Origin: Tubulanus polymorphus
Lineage: Eukaryota; Nemertea; Palaeonemertea; Tubulaniformes; Tubulanidae
Direction of reading: 5' to 3'
Assembly: GCF_964204645.1 (NCBI RefSeq)
Contig: NC_134029.1
Location: forward strand, 17,626,450 to 17,690,449
DNA: 64,000 nucleotides
In this document: positions 1 through 9,504 of the stretch, one piece after another
Numbering within the stretch: position 1 is the first letter of the stretch
Layout of the letters: the number at the start of each line of letters is the position of its first letter
Position numbers and translations under genes: made by a program
Notes under the pieces: model-generated
The model's database searches: none
What the model was told of the DNA's origin: nothing
Seen by the model: the letters and a program-made list of their open reading frames with translations, nothing else

Positions 1-1006
1 ATCTGATGAATCGTTGTATCCAAGTTTGTTAGAACGAGGTTCCACTATTGTTATACAGTAGAATTTCTTACCAAAACATCCGATCAGACTACAGTAAATC
101 TACTTTTTTTACTGAAATATGGAGTTCTTACTAGATGGTCTTGTGACATTTTCATACAACTAGTCTATCCTTGTATGTTCATGTACTACTTAATGGTGCT
201 ACTTGGGTTTAGGAAGCTTGACTGTAAATACCTGTGATATTTGGTATCATACATTTCATGTACACTTCTCAACTTGAGCAGACGGCAAAAATGCATGGGA
301 GGGCACCCCGAAACCTTGAATAACACTGGAATACAAATTTTCTAAATGCTGGATAAGCGACTTAACTTATATATAGCATGCTCTTCATCTTTGTGAGATT
401 CTAATACTACCGTTTAAATGTTGTAAATTACTCACTGATTACAATTAATCATGCCCAAATGTGCAGGAGTGATAATTGTCGACCATCGATAAACTGGGAG
501 ATACTGAAAATCTTGCGTACTGGAATACAGGCAGTTTTTTATGTGAATACTGCTAACAGTAAAGGGATTAAGCGCTGATAAGACCCTGAAAATCCTTTGG
601 CTCATTGGGTGTACAGCAAGCTATTCCGAGATGTACATTGGCTGCCAATGTATTGGTATCAGTGCTCAAAACTGTTTACTGAACATACATCTCTGATACT
701 GCATTTTTTAAGTCATGTATTAGTTTTCTAACTGTTCACTTTGTGACCCGAAATATAGCAACAACGGATTCTTTAAATAAATTTAACAAATGAACAATTC
801 CCGAGTGAAACAATTCCCGAGTGAAAATGTTTTTTATGCCAAAAGTGTATATTAAATTATCAGTACAAATGGACCATTCATATTTTGTGTATATATGAGG
901 ATGGCAGTAAGGGAGATACAATTTTGTGGAGAGGGGTTGAAAACCAGTTTTCTCTAGGGGAGTAGTCTAATCGTAATGAAGAAAAGTACATGTTACTGGA
1001 TCTAAC

Positions 1007-1116
1007 TTTGAAAACTGGGAATGGTATAAGATCCCACTCCGCTCGAATCTATCTTCAGTAGGTTCCTATCATCAGTAGGTTCAATTGGGATCTTTTATCA
1101 TTCCCAGTTTTCAAAA
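1007..1116. repeat. Short hairpin (MITE-like inverted repeat)
   Basis: TTTGAAAACTGGGAATG at about 1007 is matched in inverted orientation by CATTCCCAGTTTTCAAA at about 1100-1116. The arms are about 30 bp with small mismatches, separated by about 50 bp that contain a duplicated 'cagtaggttc'. It looks like a small non-autonomous element. Confidence 0.6.
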
Positions 1117-1615
1117 AGTGATCAAGTAGACTATACACACAACAAAGGCGTGTATATATGAAGTAGATTTTTGAGGGGGCAAGTAAAATTTCAGATATGC
1201 TTGCCCCTGGGCTTATTCCTTAGATCGGACCCTGATAATATATAAAGCACCTTTGGCAGGGGGGTTTGAAATGTCATTGGTGGATTATTTTTACCGTTCC
1301 ATATATGCTACCGTCGGTCTGCTGTCTATCCACCACCCTCAGACAATCACATTTTGAATGGCGAAGTCTGAACGAACACATGGTGAATATCCATCTAAAA
1401 ATTGATGGTTCAGACATGACACCCTAATTCATTTTCAAAGAAACGCCTGGACGCATATGTTTTGTGAAAGTGGTGAAGGTCTATCGAATGTCTGTCAGGG
1501 GTGTGTGCAGACAGCAGGTTGATAGCTGCATTATTTCAAGCAATATCTGAGAATTGGCAAAGAAAAATAAACCAAACCAACTACCTGCACATGTATTCAT
1601 ATAAATTATTTACGA

Positions 1616-1621
1616 TTTATT
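1616..1621 (-). promoter_or_regulatory. MOCS2: Polyadenylation signal of MOCS2
   Basis: TTTATT on the plus strand reads AATAAA on the minus strand, 28 nt after the MOCS2B stop codon (1651-1649). It is the canonical hexamer at a plausible place for the 3' end of the bicistronic message. Confidence 0.55.
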
Positions 1622-1648
1622 TGACTACCGGTAATTGATGATAAAATA

Positions 1649-3912
1649 TCAAGATAATTGAGATTTGTTTTTTGACCAGCAACATTCTGCATTTTCTTTC
1701 CATCTGCTCGACGAATCTTCATAGAATTCCTATAAAAATAGTGACAGATATCAAAATTCATTTCTTTATTCATCAAAATATAGTACATGTATATCCCGTA
1801 TTCAATATGAATACATGTATGTAGTAAAGATTGCAGTAAAATTAAGCTGATTCTAATGCCTATCGCTCAAAAGTTGTGGATCATAGGCTTAGGTTTTAAG
1901 TTTGCCTCTACTGTTGTGGAGCATAAAATTACCGGTAATTCATTTTCAAATATCTAGACTAGTGGAAAATGGGTTCAGAAAATGCATTCACTGTGATTGT
2001 GGAGTGACGGGCGGGTTCGAGTCCTGCTGGCTGCTTACAGTGCGCGGGCAACACTTTAAAGGCCGTCCTGTAGTGAGGTTAAATGAATAATCCAATAGAG
2101 TAGTCTTGGGAAACCAAGATCCAAACGACGTAAAGCAAAAGATAAACCAAAATACCATAATAACAATACCATTTTAGTGTCACTAAGTCAGTTATTCACA
2201 TGTTACTTAAACCAACTTTTGAGCAACTGCTCCAGACAATTAAAACAGCAGTTGTTACAGCGACTAACCTGCCCCCTGATTATTCAATAAGTGATTTAAA
2301 CTATTATGCACCTTTTTCCAGATGGGAACGGTAGCTTTCAGAGCATCGATACCGAACTGTGTGGCGGCCTGACAGTCAACTCTGTGTGGAGATGACGCAG
2401 CAATAATAACACTAGCTTCTGTTATCGGAACTTGTCTGAAAATAAATCAGATCAACTATTTTTTTTCAAAGTTGTACATTGAAAATGCATAAACTATAAG
2501 GGAAGGGCGTTGTTCATACGCATACAGTTCACTTTGTTGCCTAAGACAACCCCAACTTATGTGCATGCATACATACAAGGGTAAACTGGATACCCAAGTC
2601 CTTAAAATATCATACAGAAATCGACATCTTCCTATTTGAAATTCGGGATCATTCATTTATTACGAACGCATGGAATTTGACTTTTTCAACCCCCACCACC
2701 CCTTCTGTACGCAAAATCAGCCATTTTCATATACATTTAGCATTACAGTATGCAATTGCACTGACCCCTCCCCTAATGCGCACGTAATAAATGAATGACC
2801 CCTTCTCGACTATTTTAAGTAAGAACATGACACATCTGAGCGCTCACTTCAAATCCAAGTAAGTTTGGAGGAATTAACACAATTTTGGTGGCCCACCTCA
2901 TCAAATCTTACATCATATGAAAGCCTTGAGTATTCACTACAAAATAACACGAACTTGTAATGCATGGAAATAAACAGCATATGAGCAATTCAGTATCGTG
3001 ATAAACTTCGGATTTTCCCTTGAATTTTCTGAGGAGTAATTGAAACTACATAGTGAAATTCCTGAGTGCTAATGGGTTAAATTGATAAAATTTTTCATAT
3101 AATCCCGTTGTATATGTACTTCATGAAAGTTCCGTCAAACATCTTACCCAATTCTGTGATAGAGGGCGATGTGTTTAATAGATGGCCATTTCGCTCTAAT
3201 TTCTTGACAGATTTTGTTCATTTCTTTTAACGCCATTGGAGAATAAGCTTCGTATTCGAGTTGGACGACCTTTTTACCATTGAAATTATCTCGAGTCACA
3301 CCTGAAATATATATGGGAGTTCTAGAAATAAGTCAATTATTCATGATTCATACAAAGGGCATGAATCAGTTACAGTCAATTCTTTATAACCCTTTCAGTG
3401 CGGTGTAAAATGAACTTAGTAAGTTAGTACCCAGCATTGCGGTGTATTGATGTTATTAAAGTAATTAGCTTTATTTCTATCGAAAGATGGCAGCACCTGT
3501 CAAACAGTGAAATATTCAGTTACTACCGACACACCACACCATGGGGTAGACACACTATAGTATGCCCGTTATTCAACACACTAGGGCGGAATTATTTATA
3601 ATCTTCAAATCTTGCTCTTCCAAACTAAAAGGGTTAAGATAAATATCTAGGTAAAATCTCGTACGGTAAATTTTTACAACCAAGACTAACAAAAAGCTGG
3701 ATTTTCTTCATAACTAAAACAAATGCAAATTAAACTAAACCAATTTTTGCACTAGAATACATGGGCCAAATAAATCGTAGCCTACCTACAAAAAGTGACA
3801 AGCCACCAGCTGAAGGGTCACTTATCAGTTCAGTTACTTTTTCAATAGACAGAGGGTCCTCTTGGATTTTGACATTATCCATCTTAATCTGTGAATTAAA
3901 TCGATAAAACAT
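1649..3912 (-). CDS. MOCS2: Molybdopterin synthase catalytic (large) subunit, MOCS2B
   Basis: MoaE-family subunit. With the small subunit it forms the cytosolic heterotetramer that converts precursor Z (cPMP) to molybdopterin. Four coding exons: 3786-3912, 3148-3301, 2312-2435 and 1649-1729. These give 161 residues from the ATG at 3912, or 151 from the ATG at 3882. Recognisable segments: GGLSLFVG before the first intron, then [20 protein letters not shown], an IALYHRIG block, [14 protein letters not shown], and VPIWKKEFYED, which carries the paired lysines expected in the active site, then WKENAECCW near the end. All donors are GT and all acceptors AG, with matching phases (1, 2, 0). The ORF lies in the same exon that ends MOCS2A. 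The 97-nt gap between the MOCS2A stop and the ATG at 3912 contains an 8-codon upstream ORF (3953-3930). No key residue looks lost. Confidence 0.93.
1985..2150 (+). repeat. tRNA-derived SINE, 5'-truncated copy
   Basis: The box-B-like GGGTTCGAGTCC at about 2013 is followed by 'tgctggctgctt' and then by a tail TCTTGGGAAACCAAGATCC and ACGACGTAAAGC. The same blocks occur in the opposite orientation at 5535-5770, where a box A is also present. This copy lacks a clear box A. Confidence 0.65.
2645..2804. repeat. MITE-like element with inverted ends
   Basis: The left end GGATCATTCATTTATTACG (2646 on) is mirrored by CGTAATAAATGAATGACCCC (to about 2803), giving arms of about 28 bp around a spacer of about 100 bp that contains C-rich tracts. 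It lies in the MOCS2 intron between exons 2312-2435 and 3148-3301. No coding capacity. Confidence 0.6.
3386..3638. repeat. MITE with TTAA-like ends (AACCCTTTCAGTGC family)
   Basis: It begins AACCCTTTCAGTGC and ends AAAAGGGTTAA, so the termini are inverted and TTAA-like. The interior has the GCGGTGTA / TACACCGC palindromic theme and 'gatggcagcacctgtcaaac'. A second copy is at 52437-52670. It sits in a MOCS2 intron. Confidence 0.6.
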
Positions 3913-4009
3913 TTTTCTTTTTTAATTGCTCAGAACATATGAAGAGAATACATGTATTAAAGAGAAGGCACTGGCAGTTTGTTTACCAAAGGTTGTTTAG
4001 CTTTTATAA

Positions 4010-7000
4010 TCAACCTCCACTTATTGGGGGAATCACAGCTATTTCATCACCGTTGTTCAAATGAATTACACTGGAATCTATTTCGATGTATTCCTCATTG
4101 ACGGCGAGTACGATATTGGCAGATATAGCATCCAACCTGTGAAGACAAACACAATGAAATAAAGGAAGATAGTTGAGAAGGCTTATGAATGTATATTGCT
4201 TAACGTAAACAGTGCGCATACTGTTTTCCATGAATAGCAATATGGTTTGGGCTGGAAGCGAACAAGTCACAGCACCCTCTAAATAGAATGATGTTTGTTG
4301 TATTCTACAAAATCTGCTCTACCTAAATACAGTGTTTCTAATATCCAAATACGTATGGCAAACCATTCATCATCTGTACTTCCTGTTTTTTTTTTCAGGA
4401 AAATAGCCACTGGAGCCAGAGTGTCATATAAAACAAAAGTTTTTCTCTTAGATGGAAATGTTTGTGAATAATTTGTGATGCCACCCGTGTAGAGCCAGCG
4501 GCCATTATCTTTTTAAACACATCAGTACCAATAGATGTATTTTCTCTGATTTTTTGCAGAATAACCACTCAAAACCACAGGCTAATTCGATAACCCAGCG
4601 AGTGCCTGTGACGAAACAATACCTATTATTGACCGGATTTTATCCAACGTGTGTTCTCCCTCACGTCCCGGTACGGGTCTGGTGTGCTTAACGTGACAAA
4701 CGGCCGCCTGCTACTTATTTATAGTCTTTTCGTATAGACCTACAACACTTCGTCTAAGTTGTCACTGATACCCCGGTAGTTCTAAACAGCACTAATGGTT
4801 TGATTATACATATAGCAAACTACCGTAGCGCAAATAATGCCATACGGGCAAAATATACGCTTCTATAATCTTACCCAGGGAATTTCGATATTATATTGTG
4901 TTTGAGAGCCAGTCCTGTAATATCCTTATTCAATTCACATTCAACTTGTTTTCGACCAATGATTTCACGGCACTTTGCAAAGAAAATCAGATGCACCTGA
5001 AAATTCAACAAAAAGGCCCCATCAAATGCATTTGAAAAATTAAAGCAATGTCCAACTTGCGTACGTTTCTCCTACTGTCTGTCACACCTCCCCTTCGTGC
5101 AACCTTTCGTTCTGTAATTTCGTCAATAATCAATCAACCTTTATCTTCACCAAGAATCTTAGTTGGTTACACTTGGATCGTAGAGCGACGGAGATCACTG
5201 GTGGAGACAACCACTGCCAGTGCTGGGTGAACCTTTATCATGCATCAATTTCTTCAGTGACCAGTGTGCATTCAGAAATAAACAACCATTTGTCCCAAAG
5301 TTGTTTTTGTTTTCATTAATCATCTAATAGTCTTCTCAGCATACGCTTGAGTAATGCCAAAAAACCCGCTTCTTGGACGCTGGGAGATGTTGCTATGACA
5401 TAACCACCTATTGATTTGCATATCAAAATACAGCAGGCGGCCACACATTAAGCCTACAGAAGCTGTTTTTCAGCAACAAGTTTATGCCAATTCATGATTC
5501 ATTTCTGAATGCAAAATCCTTACCGAACAAGATTTTTGTTCTTTTTGGCTTTACGTCGCTTGGATCTTGGTTTTCCCAAGACTAACCAGTTGGATTATCA
5601 ACCTCTTTATTATTTAACCTCACGACAGGACAGCCTTTGAAGTGTTGCCTGCACACAAAACAGCCAGTAGGACTCAAACCCACTTGTACAGATTACTTGA
5701 TAAACTCAGTACAGATAGCGGATGCAACATCACGCCTTATCTCACTGAGCTAACTGTGAGGCCGCTGTTTGAAAAATAAACAAAAAACTAGGGGTCCAGG
5801 GACACCACGCCCACTTGGGAAGTGGTTCCAAATGCTCAACAATCTAACAATTTCAATATTCAACGCCCCCTGTTGACCATATACAAAAACCAATGACCTT
5901 GAAACTCACCACAATCATAGAACATGTCAGCAGCTTCGATTTTGTAATTGATTGTGATAAAAAAATATGCCTTGTTACCAATTTAATATGGAAATACTAA
6001 GTTATTCTACTATTTAACGCCCCCTGGTGACAATATTCAAAACGCAATGACCTTGAAACTTCCCACATTCATAGAACATGTCATGAACTACAACTTTGCA
6101 ATTGATCATGGTAACAAAATATGCCTAGGTACCAATATAATAAGGAAATATTAAGTTATTCTACTATACAACGCCCCCTGGTGACCAAAGAGAATAACCA
6201 ATGTCCTTAAAACTCGCAAAAATCATAGATGATGTCATGAGCTACAACTTTCCAATTGATTGTGGTTACAAAATATGCATAGGTACGAATATAATATAGA
6301 AATGCTAAGATATTGCATTATTCAACGCCCCCTGGTGGCCATATTCAAAATCCAATGACCTTGAAACTCACCACAATCATAGAACGCGTAATGAGCTACA
6401 GCTTTCTAAATGGTTGTGGTAACAAAATACGCTTAGGTATCAATATAATGTGGAAAAACTTTTTCCCACTTACGAATGAGTACTGGTGACACCAAGATGG
6501 CTGCCAATTGCGTCATAATTGGCTGATGAAAAATACCTGTCTCAGGTATAAAACATCCCTTTCCAAAGAATACCCATCACAAAATGCAATGAGAAATGGT
6601 AAACCAGTAGGAAGCTACAGGACTCAGAATTCGGGCCAAAATTAACATTTTTGGGCACTAAAAAAGTCATAGGACGGCCATCTTGAGTTCGATCGTCCCA
6701 ATTTTTGTTATGCTGATGGGCCCTGGGGGGATTCACATATATCCGAAAGATCAAGGTAATTGATCGAAGCGTCTTCAAAATTTCCCTCAATAAGTTCAAA
6801 AATGTGTAAAAAGTGCTGATTTTGGCGAACAACAATGGCTGCCAGTCGGTCATCTTGAATCTGATAGGGCCAGTTTTTGGGCTAAAAATGTGTCTAGGGT
6901 AGATACATGCGTAACCCAAATATCAAGACATTACCTTGAAGCGTCTTCAAAACTTCCCAAAATAACTGGATTCCTTCTACGGACAGACGGACGGACGGAC

Positions 7001-7472
7001 GATGGACGAAAAGTGAACGCAATAGCCCGCTGGGACTAAAGTCCCAAGTGGGCTAACAAATCACACATTCTTAACAAGAGCATCAGTGCGTGCGTGTTGT
7101 TGACAGGAGTTCATCAATAAGTTGAAACAGCAGGAAAAAGTAGCTATTAAAATCCTCTCATAACCTTATGCAGACCCTTACCCTCAACCTCTGGGCTCTA
7201 TAGATATACAACTTTTTCTGCGGTTGAAAAAGCCGCCATTTTGTACCCATTGGGAGGTAGAGCAAACCTGAGAATTGATATTCACTTTGATCAGTCATTA
7301 TTTTGCCAGTCTAATCGGCACTGACAATTTCAAATTTCATATCTGTCGGATTGAATATAATTTGCATGGTCTAATACCATACATAACCGTATAGCCCTCT
7401 AAATATTTCTTGAACAAAATGTCAAAATATTACATAGCTCACCGTGACTTTAGCGACACCGTCACCGGCCAT
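4010..7472 (-). CDS. MOCS2: Molybdopterin synthase sulfur-carrier (small) subunit, MOCS2A
   Basis: MoaD/ThiS-type ubiquitin-fold protein. Its C-terminal Gly-Gly is thiocarboxylated and donates sulfur to precursor Z. Three exons: 7443-7472 (MAGDGVAKVT), 4875-4996 (VHLIFFAKCREIIG and so on) and 4010-4136, which ends GDEIAVIPPISGG-stop. Total 92 residues, close to the 88 of the human protein as I recall it. The tiny first exon was found by looking for an ATG exon with a phase-0 donor: ACG then GTGAGC joins cleanly to GTG CAT. The GG terminus is exactly at the stop, as function requires. The last exon continues into the MOCS2B frame, so both subunits should come from one transcript. Intron 1 (4997-7442) holds a SINE and a long family A repeat. 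Confidence 0.93.
5148..5230 (+). repeat. Repeat family B fragment
   Basis: 'caccaagaatcttagt', 'gatcgtagagcgac' and the end 'agtgctgggtgaac' recur in related form at 9108-9222, 26530-26645 and 57712-57845, with a shorter match at 53283-53322. The ends (ACCAAGAACCTTAGTGTC-like; CACCCAGTGCTGG-like) look like terminal sequences of a short element. No coding capacity. Confidence 0.5.
5535..5770 (-). repeat. tRNA-derived SINE, near full-length copy
   Basis: On the minus strand it starts with GGCCTCACAGTTAGCTCAGT, which includes a box-A-like TAGCTCAGTGAGATAAGG. A box-B-like GGGTTTGAGTCC follows about 65 nt later. A non-tRNA body and the tail CTTGGGAAAACCAAGATCC then ACGTCG-type sequence come next. 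The head has the order and spacing of RNA polymerase III promoter boxes. The tail matches the copy at 1985-2150. Confidence 0.75.
5787..7056 (+). mobile_element. Family A repeat, copy 1 (in MOCS2A intron 1)
   Basis: A short leader CTAGGGGTCCAGGGACACCA leads into GCCCACTTGGGA (5809-5820). The far end is TCCCAAGTGGGC (7042-7053), its exact 12-bp inverse. The interior has four units of about 150 bp (from roughly 5862, 6009, 6170 and 6324). Each unit starts ACGCCCCCTGGTG and contains ATGACCTTGAAACTCACCAC and GTAACAAAATATGC. A tail with CAAGATGGC(T/C)GCCAA and a GACGGACGG tract follows. There is no ORF of useful length, so it is non-autonomous. Confidence 0.8.
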
Positions 7473-7993
7473 TGACAATGATTGAATGTTTGGTTAAAGT
7501 GGCAGCACCATACGGTTCACTATTTTATCAAGCTACAGCGCGCTGTTCGAAGCGAATGATCAAATTCCATCTTTATTGATTAAAGAAAACGTATTCCCTC
7601 AATTTTATATATGGTTATCTTTATTTAAAGACCTTCTTCACAATGAGGATTTTTATTGAATATTTCTAATAAGTACCGTACTTGTTTCTAAAGTCAAATT
7701 AAGGACATTTTCAGTGTGAATGACCACAAAAAGTTCGTACCCGGTACAGTTTGAATTGTTGTCAATATTGACGTTGTGAAGTAAACAAAAGCAATCATCA
7801 CCATCAACTTTTGACGCCGCTGTTAGGTGCCTGAAACAAAAAGTTTAAGTTGACCCGTTTACTCAAATAAAATCCACTATCTCTTGGTCTTTTTACTTGT
7901 AGTACCGTACCTAGGATACTGTCGGTCAAAAACTTTTTGGCTCAGGCCTCCTGTGCTTTGCGATGCGTCACGTTTCAAAATACCATTTACAAT

Positions 7994-8389
7994 CAGCCTT
8001 TTTACAGTTTCCAGGCGCATTTTTTGGGTACCCACTGAGTCCGCATTGTTGAATTTTTCGTCCCAATTTTCCCCCGTTTAATTTTTTTAAATTTTGTTCA
8101 TATCTCTAGATTGGAGAGAAACCAAGTGAAAATATCGATGAACTCAGCTGATAATTAACTTTCTTATTATATTACTCAATCATAAAGCTAATGCAACAAT
8201 GCGCGCTGGTGAAGTTATAAGAATTGATATCGTCTTCCCAATAATTCAACTTGAATTATTGCTCATAATTTAATCCAATCCAGATGCACAAATAAAAAAA
8301 TTAAACCGGATAAAAATAGGGACAAAAATTCAACAATACGGACGCGGTGGGTACCCAAAAAATGGCGCCTGGAAACTGTAAAAAGGCTT
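7994..8389. repeat. Foldback/MITE with arms of about 120 bp
   Basis: The sequence from about 7994 (cctttttacagtttccaggc, then ttttttgggtacccac) recurs inverted to about 8389 (gtgggtacccaaaaaa, then gcctggaaactgtaaaaagg). Weaker matching continues inward through 'gtttaattttttta' and 'tctagattgg'. The arms are about 120 bp around a spacer of about 150 bp. Confidence 0.65.
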
Positions 8390-9107
8390 ATTACGCATTT
8401 TGGCATTTTGGCATTCATTTTGTGATATCTGGACTCTTTGGAAGTTTTGTATTTAACAAATGTTCGTGTTTTTGACGCCATAAAACTTAACCTTTACAAC
8501 AATATTTTGTGTATTGATACTTATATTACTTTGTGTGAAGCGATGTGCACCACGTCATAAATATTGGCGTTTCGATATATTTCATGAAGTCTTATTTTCT
8601 ATTTATCAATGTTCATGTATTTGAGAAATGAGTGCGATGTTCTCCGGCTAGCCTCGTTTGGCGTCAATAAATTTTTAAGTTTAGTTTTTTGTGTAACATA
8701 GGTTACAGGCCTAACTCAAATCACTGATTCATCTTCTATCATTTCAACAACGAATTTTGAGTGGATATGTCCCCGCATCATAAACATTGCCGGTAGATTG
8801 ATGGCCTGCCGAATTCAATTAAATGGCGGAAACCAGTCTAGGGGCTAGCCCGGTGATACTGGTTGTCGGTCATTTCAATTTAATTGTCGATATATTAAAA
8901 TTCAATTTATTGATCCTTTAGTATCATATTATTCATTTTCGATAATATTAGGCAAATGAGTTATTTTTCTTCAAGGCGTCAATTAAACTATCAACTTTTT
9001 CGTGAAACTGGACCCAGCAATTGCCAAAAATCGTCGCGTGTGTAAAATTTTGATAGAATCGGGAGGTTTTTACATTGAAAGCATATATTCAATATCAAGC
9101 ATATACT

Positions 9108-9222
9108 TCACCCAGTCCTGAGAATGGCCGGTTCGCGGAGCTCCGTATACTGCCTAAAGAGCTCGCCTGAACCAGGGGTCGCGTTAGCGATATACCACTG
9201 ACACTAAGGTTCTCAGTGAAGC
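9108..9222 (-). repeat. Repeat family B copy
   Basis: Starts CACCCAGTCCTGAGAATGG and ends CACTGACACTAAGGTTCTC. The interior 'gtatactgcctaaagagctcg' and 'gtcgcgttagcgatatacca' matches the inverted copy at 57712-57845. Confidence 0.55.
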
Positions 9223-9504
9223 ATATACAATTGACAGAGGTAAGCTTGCATGTTTTATAGGTGGACTTGGTAGTATATGGGTTACATTGAGCACCACAGC
9301 GTTCCAGTTCCAGAAATCAGTTTCTGAATTCATCACAAGCAAACCGGAAACTCCCGCCTAAATGATTTTAGTAGATACAATGCGAACGCATCCCACTCCG
9401 CCATGGATTTGAATTGGGCATCACGATACTGACACGGCACGAAATATCTAGTTCGAGGAAGCAGGACGATGGAGTGGTTGAGCTTTAGACGCCGAGGCAC
9501 TAGT

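Larger units (their letters stand above)
1..1648. other. Non-coding stretch downstream of MOCS2
   Basis: No convincing gene. The short open frames here lack splice context and protein-like composition. It contains a short hairpin (1007-1116), a 16-bp direct duplication near 793-823, and the MOCS2 polyadenylation signal at its right edge. Confidence 0.6.
7060..9500. other. MOCS2-AnmK intergenic stretch
   Basis: Apart from the 10-codon MOCS2A first exon at 7443-7472, I see no coding sequence. It holds an inverted-repeat element (7994-8389), whose two arms create the look-alike short ORFs on opposite strands, and a family B repeat (9108-9222). The MOCS2 promoter should lie just right of 7472, but no TATA-type element is clear. 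Confidence 0.5.

Noticed and set aside
5862-6420. Family A internal units as a CRISPR-like array
   Set aside because: The units are about 150 bp, diverged and contiguous, without short identical repeats separated by unique spacers.
6542-6919. 125-codon minus-strand ORF, with look-alikes at 47561-47803 and in other copies
   Set aside because: It lies in the tail of family A repeats. Frames differ between copies and contain stops, so there is no sign of a conserved protein.
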